Positions 7,029 to 21,471 are shown, counted from the first letter of the stretch. The stretch: 64,000 nucleotides of DNA from Nocardioides cynanchi (GCF_008761635.1 NZ_CP044344.1:3782001-3846000); one strand, 5' to 3'. The notes: generated by a model from the letters alone, not told the origin. Numbers and translations are program-made.

Positions 7029-8008
7029 ACGACGTCTACACCGCGACCGTCGACCTGCCGGTCGCCCCCGACGAGGCCTTCGCCCTGGTCACCGACCCCG
7101 AGCGGCTGCGTCGCTGGACGGCGGTCGCGGCCACCGTCGAGCTGCGGGCCGGCGGTGCCTGGAGCTGGACGGTCACGCCCGGCCACGTCGCCGCGGGCCG
7201 GGTCCGCGAGGTCGAGCCCGGGCGCCGGCTGGTGCTCGGCTGGGGCTGGGACGGCGACGACTCGCTGCCGCCCGATGCCTCCACGGTGACCGTCGTGATC
7301 GAGCCCGTCGGTGACGGCAGCCGGGTCACCCTGACCCACGAGGGCCTCGTGGGCGCCCAGCTCGACGGCCATGCCGAGGGCTGGAAGCACTACCTCGAGC
7401 GGCTCGAGCGGCTTGCGGTCGAGGGCGACGCCGGCGCCGACGAGTGGGCCTGGGCGCCGGAGCACCTCGACCCGGTCGTGGCCGGCTACGCGACGCTGGC
7501 CGTCCTCCAGCCGGTGCTGCGCGGCCTGACCAACGAGGACAAGCCGAAGCCCACGCCGTGCAGCGAGTTCAGCTGCCACCAGGTGGCGGTGCACCTGATG
7601 GAGTCCATCTCGGCCCTGGGCGCGATGGGAGGTGCCACGGTGACCATGCCCGAGGACGGGGCGCTGGAGAGCAAGGTCTCCCGGATGGCCGACCAGGCCC
7701 TCCGGGCCTGGCACGTCCGCGGGCTCGAGGGCACGGTCACCGACCCGACCGGCCGCGAGGTCCCGGCGGCGTTCACCCCGGCCGTGCTCTGCATCGAGCT
7801 GCTGCTGCACGGGTGGGACCTCGCCCAGGGCAGCGGCCAGATCCTGGAGGTCTCCGACGAGGTGGTGGCGTACGTCGCGGAGCTCGCCGCGCCGATCATC
7901 CCGGGTGGGCGGGGCGCAGCCTTCGCCGACGAGGTCGTGGCGCCGGAGGACGCCGGTGCGATGGACCGCTTCGCGGCCTTCTCGGGACGGCAGCCGGTCG
8001 CGGCCTGA
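7025..8008 (+). CDS. SRPBCC (AHSA1-like) domain fused to a TIGR03086/DinB-like domain
   Basis: This 327-residue protein joins two ligand-binding folds. Residues 1-135 form an SRPBCC/AHSA1-type helix-grip domain (WTAVAATVELRAGGAWSW; TLTHEGL). Residues 150-325 form a DinB/mycothiol-dependent isomerase-like domain of the TIGR03086 type, with the helical metal-site histidine in CHQVAVHLMES and HGWDLAQ near 260. The pairing with an ArsR repressor is common for SRPBCC proteins. Mycothiol-related chemistry or metal binding is possible but unproven. The gene is coupled to arsR by a 4-base overlap and followed by 282 bases leading to cydA. Confidence 0.82.
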   Translation: MNDVYTATVDLPVAPDEAFALVTDPERLRRWTAVAATVELRAGGAWSWTVTPGHVAAGRVREVEPGRRLVLGWGWDGDDSLPPDASTVTVVIEPVGDGSRVTLTHEGLVGAQLDGHAEGWKHYLERLERLAVEGDAGADEWAWAPEHLDPVVAGYATLAVLQPVLRGLTNEDKPKPTPCSEFSCHQVAVHLMESISALGAMGGATVTMPEDGALESKVSRMADQALRAWHVRGLEGTVTDPTGREVPAAFTPAVLCIELLLHGWDLAQGSGQILEVSDEVVAYVAELAAPIIPGGRGAAFADEVVAPEDAGAMDRFAAFSGRQPVAA

Positions 8009-8218
8009 GCGGCCTCAGCGGCCGGGGCCGGGCCGGGAGCGGGTGAGACCAGGAGGACGGCGGCGATCGGGCGTCCGACCCCTCCACAGAGCTCCACACG
8101 CGACGGCCGGTTCGGCACGCCGCCCCCTGGTCACCGACCCCGACGGGGTGGGGCCGGACTCCCGACCGTACGAGGCCGTGGCGCGCCGGGGGCAGGGCCG
8201 GAGGACTCCCGGATCCGC

Positions 8219-8232
8219 GGGACCAAGGTCCC
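8219..8232. promoter_or_regulatory. DevR/DosR-box-like palindrome before cydA
   Basis: GGGACCAAGGTCCC is a near-perfect inverted repeat matching the core of the mycobacterial DosR box (GGGAC-N4-GTCCC). My hand alignment of the surrounding 20 bases to the published 20-base consensus gives 14 matches. It is centred about 65 bases before the cydA start. A second inverted repeat, GGGTCC-N9-GGACCC (8270-8290), abuts the GTG start. The DevR-like gene is the last gene of this operon, which supports an autoregulated circuit. Confidence 0.55.
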
Positions 8233-8290
8233 TCACCTTGGGCCCATGTGACCGTCCCCGTGGGCGGGTGGGTCCGGGAGGCTCGGACCC

Positions 8291-9721
8291 GTGGACCCAC
8301 TTGACCTTGCCCGCTGGCAGTTCGGCATCATCACCGTCTACCACTTCCTCTTCGTGCCGATCACGATCGGCCTCTCGGCCATCGTGGCCGGCTACGAGAC
8401 CGCCTGGGTGCGCACCCGCAACCCGGTGTGGCTGCGGCTGACGAAGTTCTTCGGCAAGCTGTTCCTGATCAACTTCGCGCTCGGCGTGGTGACCGGGATC
8501 GTGCAGGAGTTCCAGTTCGGCATGAACTGGAGCGACTACTCCCGCTTCGTCGGCGACATCTTCGGTGCCCCGCTGGCGGTCGAGGGCCTGCTCGCGTTCT
8601 TCCTGGAGTCGACGTTCCTGGGCCTGTGGATCTTCGGCTGGGACCGGCTCTCACCCAGGCTCCATGCGACCTGCATCTGGCTGGTCCACCTGGGCACCCT
8701 GTTCTCGGCGTACTTCATCCTGGCCGCCAACTCCTGGATGCAGCACCCGGTCGGCTACTCCTACAACCCGAAGACCGGGCGGGCCGAGCTGCACGACTTC
8801 TTCGCGGTGCTGCTGAACAAGGTGCAGCTCGCGACCTTCCCGCACGTCGTGATGTCGGCGTACCTCACCGCCGCGGCGTTCGTGCTCGGGGTCTCGCTGT
8901 GGAGCATGCAGCGCAACGAGGGTGCGGTGAAGGAGATCTTCCGCCGCGCCGTCCGCACGGGTGCCGCACTGCTCCTCGTGGCCGGCGTCGGCGTCGCAAT
9001 CACGGGTGACATCTCCGGCAAGATCATGACCGAGGTGCAGCCCATGAAGATGGCGGCCGCCGAGGGTCTCTACGACACCCAGACCAAGGCTCCCTTCTCG
9101 ATCCTCGAGTGGGGCAGCCTGAACGGCGAGCACCACACCTCGATCATCGAGGTCCCCGGCCTCCTGTCCTTCCTGGGCACCGGCAGCTTCAACGGCGAGA
9201 TCAAGGGCGTCAACCAGCTCCGCGCCGAGTACCAGGCCAAGTACGGCGCCGACCCCGGGCAGAAGTACTACTCGCCCGGCAACTACACACCGATGATCCC
9301 GGTGACCTACTGGTCCTTCCGGTTCATGATCGGGCTGGGGCTGCTCGCCGCTGCGATCGCGATCGCGATCCTCTTCGTCACCCGGCGCGGACGAGCGCCG
9401 AACAGCAGGTGGTGGACCCGGGCCGCGATCGCCCTGCCCTTGCTGCCGGTCGCCGCCAACTCGTTCGGCTGGATCTTCACCGAGATCGGTCGCCAGCCCT
9501 GGGCCGTCTTCGGAGTGATGACCACCGCGCAGGGTGTCTCGCCCAGCGTGAGCGCCTTCGACGTGTGGACGTCGATGATCCTGCTCACCCTGCTGTACGC
9601 CGTCCTGGCCGTGATCGAGGTCAAGCTGTTGCTGACGACCATCAAGGCCGGCCTTCCCGAGGACGCGCCACCTGCGGACGACTCGGACGACCTCGACCGC
9701 CCGCTCGCGTTCGCGTACTAG
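8291..9721 (+). CDS. cydA: cytochrome bd ubiquinol oxidase subunit I
   Basis: Subunit I of the membrane quinol:O2 oxidoreductase that carries the three hemes. The 476-residue protein begins MDPLDLARWQFGIITVYHFL, the canonical CydA N-terminus; His18 in this segment corresponds to the heme b595 ligand (H19 in E. coli). The motif GRQPW (EIGRQPWAVFG, near residue 399) is the CydA signature. The length indicates the short Q-loop form usual in actinobacteria. Multiple membrane helices are obvious. It starts with GTG and is followed 9 bases later by cydB. The bd oxidase has high oxygen affinity and supports respiration at low oxygen, which fits the DevR-like box upstream and the devR gene at the operon end. 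Confidence 0.97.
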   Translation: MDPLDLARWQFGIITVYHFLFVPITIGLSAIVAGYETAWVRTRNPVWLRLTKFFGKLFLINFALGVVTGIVQEFQFGMNWSDYSRFVGDIFGAPLAVEGLLAFFLESTFLGLWIFGWDRLSPRLHATCIWLVHLGTLFSAYFILAANSWMQHPVGYSYNPKTGRAELHDFFAVLLNKVQLATFPHVVMSAYLTAAAFVLGVSLWSMQRNEGAVKEIFRRAVRTGAALLLVAGVGVAITGDISGKIMTEVQPMKMAAAEGLYDTQTKAPFSILEWGSLNGEHHTSIIEVPGLLSFLGTGSFNGEIKGVNQLRAEYQAKYGADPGQKYYSPGNYTPMIPVTYWSFRFMIGLGLLAAAIAIAILFVTRRGRAPNSRWWTRAAIALPLLPVAANSFGWIFTEIGRQPWAVFGVMTTAQGVSPSVSAFDVWTSMILLTLLYAVLAVIEVKLLLTTIKAGLPEDAPPADDSDDLDRPLAFAY

Positions 9722-9730
9722 GAGACTGCC

Positions 9731-10746
<1,016 letters not shown>

Positions 10747-10750
<4 letters not shown>

Positions 10751-13700
10751 GACCCACGGATCCTCGGCTGGTCCGACGCCTGGCACCCGCGCGACGCCCC
10801 CTGGTGGGGGTCGTCGCGGGGGGTGCCGGCACCAGCCTCCTCGTCCTCGGCCAGGCCTGGCTCGTCGCAGGCCTGGTCGTCGCCGTTGCGCACGGCGGCG
10901 CCGTGCGGCCCTGGGCCGTCTCCGTGGTCGCGGTCTTCGCGGTGCGGGGGCTGGTCGGGATCGGCGTGGACGTCGCCGCCTCGCGGGCCGCCGGCATCGT
11001 CGGGACCGACGTACGTCGTGACCTGCTGACCGCGGTCCTCTCACCCGACACCGCCCTGGGCCGGGCGGCACGAGGGGGTGCGGGCACCGGTGAGACCGCG
11101 GTCCTCGCTACCCGTGGCGTGGCCGCGGCCGAGCCCTACCTGACCCGCTACCTGCCGGCGCTGGTGCTGGCCGGGGTGCTGCCGCTGGTCACCGTCGTCG
11201 CGATCGCCACCCAGGACGTGATGAGTGCGGTGATCGTGCTCGCGACGCTGCCCCTGATCCCGGTCTTCGGCGCACTGGTCGGCCTGGCCACCCGGGACCG
11301 GGCCGCGAAGCAGTGGCGCGAGATGTCGTCGCTGTCCGGCCACTTCGTCGACGTGATGCGCGGGTTGCCGACCCTGGTCGCCTTCCGCCGGGCCCGGGCC
11401 CAGACCTCGCGGATCCGCGAGGTCACCGAGCGCTACCGGCAGGCGTCGCTGGCCACCCTGCGGATCGCCTTCGCGTCGTCGGCGGTGCTCGAGCTGGTGG
11501 CCACCCTGTCGGTGGCCCTGGTCGCGGTCACGGTCGGGGTGCGACTCGCCGGAGGCGGCCTCGACCTGCGCACCGCGCTGGTCGTCCTGCTGCTGGCGCC
11601 TGAGGCCTACTGGCCCCTGCGCCGGGTCGGCGCGGAGTTCCACGCCGCGGCCGAGGGAGTGGCGACCTTCGAACGGGTCGACAACCTGCTCTCCGACATG
11701 GAGGAGTCGCCGGCCGCCGAGCCGTCGCCCGCGAGCCCCGGCGACCTCGTCGTCGACGACGTCACGGTCACCTACGCCGGGCGCACCGCTCCCGCCCTGG
11801 ACCGGGTCTCCCTGACCGTGGCGACGACCGGCATCACCGCTGTCACCGGGGCCTCGGGCTGCGGTAAGTCGACGCTGCTCTCGGTGCTGTCCGGGCTGCG
11901 GGCGCCGGACGCGGGAAGCGTCCGGATCGGGGACCGGGAGGTCGGCGGCGAGGCCTGGCGGGCCCGGGTCGCACTCCTGCCGCAGCGCCCCCTCTTCGTC
12001 GCCGGCAGCATCGCCGACAACGTCCGCCTGGGCGCGCCGGACGCCTCCGACGACGACGTGTGGCAGGTGCTGCGCCGGGTCGCGCTCGAGGAGCGGGTCC
12101 GCGAGCTCCCGTCCGGGCTCGAGACCACCCTGGGTGAGGACGGCGGCACCCTGTCCGCCGGCGAGCGGGCCCGCCTGGCGCTGGCCCGGGTGGTGCTCAG
12201 CGACCGGCCGTGGGTGCTGCTCGACGAGCCCACCGCGCATCTCGACGCGCTCAGCGAGCACATCGTCGCCGACACCCTGGTCGAGCTCGCCGCCGACCGC
12301 GCCGTCGTGGTGGTCGCCCACCGGCCGGCCCTGGTGGACCTGGCCGACCACGTCGTCCATCTCGCGGCGCCGCGCCGTTCGCTCGCGGAGACGTCGGCCG
12401 CCGACGAACCCGGTGTCCGGCGGACGACGGCGTCGCCCGCCGACGACCTCGCCCCCGCGGCGTCGTACCGCCGTTCCGGCCTTGCCCTGCCCACCGTGAT
12501 CGGGGGGCTGGCCTCGGCCTCCGGGGTCGCGCTGACCGCAACCTCGGGCTGGCTGATCGTGCAGGCGGCCGCCCAGCCGGCGGTGCTCACCCTGCTGGTC
12601 GCCATCGTCGGGGTGCGCACGTTCGGCCTGGCCCGTCCGGTGCTGCGCTACGTGGAGCGACTGCTCTCCCACGACGCCGTGCTCGGCCTGCTGGCCCAGC
12701 GCCGGGCCGAGGTGTACGACGCGCTGGTGCCGCTCACCCCGGCCCGGCTCGGACCGCGACGGGGCGACGTCCTCGCCTCGGTCGTCGACGACGTCGACGG
12801 CATCCTGGACCGCGAGCTGCGTGGCCGGATGCCGACCCGGGCGCTGCTGCTCGTGGCGGCGCTGGCGGTCGCAGTGACCGCCGCGATCGCCCCGGTGGCC
12901 GCCCTCGTCGTCGCCGGCTGTGTGACCGCCGCGGGGCTGGCCCACCTGGTGGCCCGCATCGGCGCCCGGCGCGGCGAGCGGGACATGGTCGCCGCCCGCG
13001 CGCTGCTCTCCGAGCGGGTCCTGGAGCTGACCCAGGCCGCCGACGAGCTGGTCATGTGGCAGGCCCGCGACCGAGCCGTGCAGCGCGTCGCGGAGGCCAG
13101 CGACGAGGTCGCCGCGGGTGCCACCCGCAGCGCCTTCTGGCTCACCACCGCCCGGGCGCTGGCCCTGACCGCCTGCGGCGTCTCGGTCGCCGGCGTCGCT
13201 GCCCTGCTCGCTCCCGAGGTGGCCGCCGGACGGGTCAGTGCCCCGCTGGCGGCCCTGGTCGTGCTGCTCCCTCTCGCCCTGGCCGAGGTGATCCTCCCCG
13301 CGGTCGACGCCGGCGCCGCCTCGGCCCGGGCCGAGGCCGCCGAGACCCGGCTCCAGGCACTCCTGGCGCTCACCCCCGCCGTGACCGGGCCCGAGCACGC
13401 CGTACCGCTCCCGGACGACACGGCCGTCGACGTCGTCGACGTCATCGCCCGCTGGGACGAGCGTCCGGCGCTGTCGGGCCTGAGCCTGCGCGTGGCTCCC
13501 GGGCAACGGGTCGGTGTGGTCGGCCCGTCCGGCTCCGGCAAGAGCACGCTGGCCTCGCTGCTGATGCGGTTCGTCGACCCCGAGGAGGGGACCGTGGGCC
13601 TGGGGGGAGTCGGGCTGCCCAGCCTGGCGCTCGACGACGTACGACGCACCGTCGGCCTGGTCGACGACGACCCGCACGTCTTCGCCACGACCGTCGCCGA

Positions 13701-14079
13701 GAACATCCGCCTGGCCCGGCCGGCCGCCACCGACGACGAGGTCGACGAGGCCCTGCGTGACGCCGGCCTCGACACCTGGCTCGACGGCCTGGACGAGGGC
13801 CTGTCCACCCGGCTCGGCGATGGAGCGGCTGCCGTCTCGGGGGGCGAGCGAGCCCGGCTGGGCGTGGCACGGTCGCTGCTGGCCGACCAGCGGGTGCTCG
13901 TCCTGGACGAGCCGACGGCGCATCTCGACCACGCCAACGCCGAGCTCCTGGCCCGTCAGGTGCTCGCCCGGGACCGGGGCCGGACCGTCGTCTGGATCAC
14001 CCACGAGCCGCTGGGGCTGGACCTGCTGGACTTCGTGATCGCCCTCGAGACGTCCGAGCCTGCTAGAACTAGCCCATGA
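10747..14079 (+). CDS. cydDC: fused CydD-CydC ABC exporter for cytochrome bd assembly
   Basis: In most bacteria CydD and CydC are separate half-transporters exporting cysteine/glutathione-type thiols needed for bd oxidase assembly. Here both are in one 1110-residue protein. Half 1 (about 1-545) has a six-helix domain and an ATPase with Walker A GASGCGKST, signature LSAGERARLALAR (LSAGE instead of LSGGQ) and Walker B VLLDEPTAHLD. Half 2 (about 575-1110) has a second helix domain and ATPase with GPSGSGKST, VSGGERARLGVAR and VLVLDEPTAHLD. Both sites look catalytically competent. Such fusions are known in actinobacteria. The start ATG overlaps the cydB stop, and the devR start lies inside its last codons. 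Confidence 0.95.
14062..14073. promoter_or_regulatory. palindrome and possible internal leaderless promoter of devR
   Basis: GCTAGAACTAGC is a perfect 5+2+5 palindrome inside the end of cydDC, ending 2 bases before the devR start. It contains TAGAAC (14064-14069), 6 bases before ATG 14076, in the same geometry as the leaderless -10 elements elsewhere in the window, so devR may also be transcribed on its own. Confidence 0.35.
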
Positions 14080-14738
14080 GCGAAGAGCAGCGACCCATCC
14101 GAGTCTTCCTGCTGGACGACCACGAGGTCGTGCGGCAGGGGCTGCGCGCGCTGCTGGAGTCCGGCGGCGACATCGAGGTCGTGGGCGAGTCCGGGCTCGC
14201 CGTGGAGGCCGCGGCCCGGATCCCCGCGCTGCGTCCCGACGTGGCCGTGCTCGACGCGCGGCTGCCCGACGGGTCGGGGATCGAGGTCTGCCGCACCGTG
14301 CGGGCCGTCGACCCCACGATCAAGGCGCTGATCCTCACGTCGTACGACGACGACGAGGCGCTGTTCGCTGCGATCATGGCCGGCGCGGCCGGCTACGTGC
14401 TCAAGGAGATCGGTGGCCAGGACCTCGTCGGAGCGGTCCGCACCGTGGCCGCCGGCAACTCGCTGATCGACCCGTCGCTGACCGCACGGGTGCTGGAGCG
14501 GGTCCGCAACGGCCCGGCCACGGCCCCCGAGCTGGCCGAGCTGACCGAGCAGGAGCTGAAGCTGCTCAGCCTGATCGCCGAGGGGCTGACCAACCGCCAG
14601 ATCGGCGAGCGGATGTTCCTGGCCGAGAAGACCGTGAAGAACTACGTCTCCAGCATCCTGGCCAAGCTCGGCCTCGAGCGACGTACCCAGGCCGCGGTGC
14701 TGGCCTCGAAGCTGCTCGGCAACGACACCCGCGACTGA
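14076..14738 (+). CDS. devR: DevR/DosR-like NarL-family response regulator
   Basis: The 220-residue protein has a receiver domain (8-125) and a LuxR/NarL helix-turn-helix (150-215). The acidic pocket is FLLDDHEVVRQG, the phospho-acceptor is Asp60 in VLDARLPDGSGIEVC, and the switch region is LILTSYDDDEA followed by GYVLKEI. The DNA-binding part, especially RMFLAEKTVKNYV and AKLGLERRTQAAV, is almost the same as in M. tuberculosis DosR (DevR), the hypoxia and dormancy regulator. It is the last gene of the cyd operon (4-base overlap) and faces its probable kinase gene. DosR-box-like palindromes in the surrounding promoters support the assignment. Confidence 0.9.
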   Translation: MSEEQRPIRVFLLDDHEVVRQGLRALLESGGDIEVVGESGLAVEAAARIPALRPDVAVLDARLPDGSGIEVCRTVRAVDPTIKALILTSYDDDEALFAAIMAGAAGYVLKEIGGQDLVGAVRTVAAGNSLIDPSLTARVLERVRNGPATAPELAELTEQELKLLSLIAEGLTNRQIGERMFLAEKTVKNYVSSILAKLGLERRTQAAVLASKLLGNDTRD

Positions 14739-14758
14739 CGCCGACCGGGGGCCTCGGG

Positions 14759-19089
<4,331 letters not shown>

Positions 19090-19165
19090 GGCGTGGCTGG
19101 CCTCCTCCTGGCCCCATGGTCCGGGGATGCGCGACGATGGGGGAGGGCCGTTGTGCCCGGCCCGG

Positions 19166-19183
19166 CAGGGCCGTCGGCCCCTG
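19166..19183. promoter_or_regulatory. DevR-box-like palindrome in the divergent GNAT-synthetase/CBS promoter
   Basis: CAGGGCCGTCGGCCCCTG is an inverted repeat whose first eight bases are identical to those of the box before the universal stress gene (20342). It is a weaker match to the mycobacterial DosR core (9 of 14 positions by hand). It lies 76 bases before the PatA-like gene and 70 bases before the CBS gene. Confidence 0.4.
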
Positions 19184-19253
19184 TCCCACGACCGGGCAGG
19201 AGCGGTTGCCTTGCGGGGCACTACGGTCGGACCACTCCTGGAAGGAGACCGCC

Positions 19254-19841
19254 TTGCTCGTGCGCGACGTGATGACCTCCGAGCTGGTGAGCGTGCGGCC
19301 GGGCAGTCCGGTGAAGCACGCGATCCAGCTGATGCACGCCCACCAGATCACCGCCATGCCGGTGCTCGACGAGGAGGACCGGCTGGTCGGTGTGGTGAGC
19401 GAGGCGGACGTGATCCGGGGCTCGATGATCCCGGACCGGCGAGCCCGCGAGATCCCGGTCGAGGTCGAGGCGGGCAGTCTCCCCGCGACGGTCGCCGACG
19501 TGATGACTCCCGGACCGGTGACCATCAGGAGCGACCAGGACCTCGCCACTGCGGTGGAGCGGCTCGCCGACACCCAGGTGAAGAGCCTCCCGGTGGTCGA
19601 CGACGGCAGGGTCGTCGGCATGCTCAGCCGCCGTGACCTGATCGCGGTGCTGGCCCGCAGCGACGAGCAGATCGCCGCGGACGTCGACGGACTGCTCCGC
19701 GAGGGGGCCGTCCCGTGCCAGGTCGACGTGGTCGACGGGGTCGTGGAGCTGAGGGGTCAGAGCGACCCCCAGGCCCGGGGCATCGCCCGGGTGCTGGCGG
19801 TCAGCGTGCCCGGTGTGGTGGGCCTCCGCTTCGGCGACTGA
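19254..19841 (+). CDS. CBS-domain pair protein with short BON-like tail
   Basis: The 195-residue protein consists of two CBS motifs (about 3-60 and 80-135; VRDVMTSELVSVRPGS and VADVMTPGPVTIRSDQ) and then a C-terminal half resembling a BON domain (VDVVDGVVELRGQSDPQ...VPGVVGLRFGD). CBS pairs usually bind adenosine nucleotides. This arrangement is common among actinobacterial stress and hypoxia proteins. TTG 19254 is chosen because GGAAGGAG stands 6 bases upstream; GTG 19260 is an alternative, and the frame open to 19074 lacks conserved sequence. It is divergent from the PatA-like gene, and its end is 3 bases from the convergent PPOX gene. Confidence 0.82.
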   Translation: MLVRDVMTSELVSVRPGSPVKHAIQLMHAHQITAMPVLDEEDRLVGVVSEADVIRGSMIPDRRAREIPVEVEAGSLPATVADVMTPGPVTIRSDQDLATAVERLADTQVKSLPVVDDGRVVGMLSRRDLIAVLARSDEQIAADVDGLLREGAVPCQVDVVDGVVELRGQSDPQARGIARVLAVSVPGVVGLRFGD

Positions 19842-19844
19842 GCC

Positions 19845-20285
19845 CTAGACGTTGCGGCGGACCGGCAGGGAGGCCAGCGGGTCCCAACCGCGGCCCAGCC
19901 GGCGACCGGTGAGCTCCGACCATCGCAGCCGGATGTACAGCGTGCGCCCGCCGGCCACCCAGGCGTGCGGGTTCCAGGTGGTCCGGATGTGGTCCAGCTC
20001 GGTGCTGTCCGTCACGACCTCGGAGCGGCCGCGGGCCACCACGCTCCAGCCGCGCTGGTAGTCGTAGTCGAAGTGGTCGACCTCGAGGGCCAGCACGGCG
20101 CCCTGGGCCTGGCTGCCGAGCAGGCTGTACGGCGTGGTGCGCAGGATGATCGACTCGTCCACGACCGAGTAGTTCACCGGGATGATGTGCGGTCCCGTCG
20201 GGGTACACACCGCGACCCGGCCGACCAGCCCGGCGCGCAGCAGCTCGGCGCACTCGGTCACGTTCAGGTCGAACGACTCCTGCAT
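19845..20285 (-). CDS. pyridoxamine 5'-phosphate oxidase-like flavin-binding protein
   Basis: The 146-residue protein is a single split-barrel domain of the PNPOx-like family. Characteristic parts are the N-terminal ECAELLRAGLVGRVAVCT, then HIIPVNYSVVDESIILRT, then VLALEVDHFD and GWSVVARG. Such proteins bind FMN, F420 or heme; several relatives in mycobacteria belong to the DosR regulon. ATG 20285 is preceded by GGGAGG at a good distance, while the extension to 20390 lacks conservation. A DevR-like palindrome (20342) is shared with the divergent universal stress gene. The exact cofactor cannot be told from sequence. Confidence 0.85.
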   Translation of the reverse strand: MQESFDLNVTECAELLRAGLVGRVAVCTPTGPHIIPVNYSVVDESIILRTTPYSLLGSQAQGAVLALEVDHFDYDYQRGWSVVARGRSEVVTDSTELDHIRTTWNPHAWVAGGRTLYIRLRWSELTGRRLGRGWDPLASLPVRRNV

Positions 20286-20341
20286 CGATGCCTCCCTTGC
20301 CGGGCAATGAACCAATCCTGAGCGTCGCCGGTCGAGCCGAT

Positions 20342-20358
20342 CAGGGCCGATGGTCCTG
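20342..20358. promoter_or_regulatory. DevR/DosR-box-like palindrome between PPOX and universal stress genes
   Basis: CAGGGCCGATGGTCCTG is an imperfect inverted repeat. Placed in the 20-base DosR consensus frame it matches 14 positions by hand count. It is 57 bases before the PPOX start and 100 before the universal stress protein start, so it could serve both divergent genes. Confidence 0.5.
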
Positions 20359-20457
20359 AACCCCGGGGGTCCAACTGCACTGCTGCTCAACGAGTGCGGG
20401 CGGGAGGGTTGAGGTGAGCCCTCCGGGTCGCCGAAGGGCGGATGTCAGGAGGCAGCC

Positions 20458-21339
20458 ATGACCAGCAACGACGGACTCGCGGCCGGCACCATCGTCGTGG
20501 GGGTGGACGGGTCGCCCTCGTCGTCGGAGGCCGTGGCCTGGGCGGCGCGGCAGGCGGTCCTCGACCACCGTCCCCTGACCCTGCTGCACGCCTACCACCT
20601 CGAGAACGCCGCCTGGGTGGCCCAGGCCGGTCTCGACCAGAGCGTGATCCTCCAGAGCCTCAAGGACAGCGGGACCACGGTGCTCGGCCGGGCCCGCCTC
20701 GCGGCCCGGGCGATCGCGCCTGACCTGGAGGTCGACGAGTACATCGTCCGCGCCGACCCTCGTGACGCCCTCAGCCTGGCGTCGAAGACGGCCGCGATGG
20801 TCGTGGTCGGCTCGCGCGGTCACGGCCGTGTCGCCAGCCTGCTGCTCGGCTCCGTGGGGCTCTCGCTGGCCCGGCACGGGTGCTGCCCGGTGGTGGTGCT
20901 CCGTCCGCACGGCGCCGAGACCCGGCACGGCGTACTCACCGGGACCGACGGGACCGACGACACGTTGCCGGCGCTGCAGTTCGCCTACGGGCTCGCGGCG
21001 TCGCGGCACCTGCCGCTGACCGTGCTCACCTTCGGGCCCGGCTTCCCGTGGTTCGGCGACGCTGCCACCGACGCGGCGAGCCTCGAGATGCAGGAGCAGG
21101 TCCAGCGCTGGCTCGCCGAGCTCGGCGAGAAGTACCCCGAGGTGGGGGTCAGTGTGCGCCACGTCGAGGATCCTGAGGCCGAGGCGCTGGTCGCCACGGC
21201 CACGCTGATGGACGCCGTGGTGGTCGGCAGCCACCACGAGGGGATGCTGGCCTCGGCCCTGGGCCGGGCCCTGGCCGTGGCGGTCGTCGAGCACGCACCG
21301 ACGACGGTCGTCGTCGTACCGGACGCCCCCGTGGCCTGA
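20458..21339 (+). CDS. universal stress protein, tandem UspA domains
   Basis: The 293-residue protein contains two UspA domains (about 10-145 and 155-293). The first has TIVVGVDGSPSSSEAVAWA at its start and the ATP-binding GSRGHGRVASLLLGSVG segment. The second has the degenerate start HGVLTGTDGTDD and the segment GSHHEGMLASALGRA. Tandem UspA proteins are frequent in actinobacteria and many mycobacterial members belong to the DosR regulon; they bind ATP and affect growth arrest. ATG 20458 follows AGGAGGCAGCC, a good ribosome site. The DevR-like palindrome upstream supports low-oxygen control. Confidence 0.9.
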   Translation: MTSNDGLAAGTIVVGVDGSPSSSEAVAWAARQAVLDHRPLTLLHAYHLENAAWVAQAGLDQSVILQSLKDSGTTVLGRARLAARAIAPDLEVDEYIVRADPRDALSLASKTAAMVVVGSRGHGRVASLLLGSVGLSLARHGCCPVVVLRPHGAETRHGVLTGTDGTDDTLPALQFAYGLAASRHLPLTVLTFGPGFPWFGDAATDAASLEMQEQVQRWLAELGEKYPEVGVSVRHVEDPEAEALVATATLMDAVVVGSHHEGMLASALGRALAVAVVEHAPTTVVVVPDAPVA

Positions 21340-21352
21340 GAGGCGACCGGTA

Positions 21353-21368
21353 GGGGACCTTCGGCCCC
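21353..21368. other. inverted repeat resembling a DevR box or terminator after the universal stress gene
   Basis: GGGGACCTTCGGCCCC starts 14 bases after the stop codon. It resembles the DosR core (GGGAC-N4-GGCCC, one mismatch in the second half site) but no gene starts nearby on either strand, so a transcript-end hairpin is the simpler reading. Confidence 0.35.
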
Positions 21369-21471
21369 GTCGGGTGGTGACCATCCGCCCTGCAGGATCG
21401 GCGCGCCCGGGGCGCAGACTCGAAGCAGGCCGAGACCCAACACCCCGATCTCGACCCATCCCCCCGGAGAC

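Noticed and set aside
21353..21368. GGGGACCTTCGGCCCC considered as a fourth DevR operator
   Set aside because: No gene begins near it on either strand; a transcript-end hairpin explains it better, so it is listed only as a repeat-like element.
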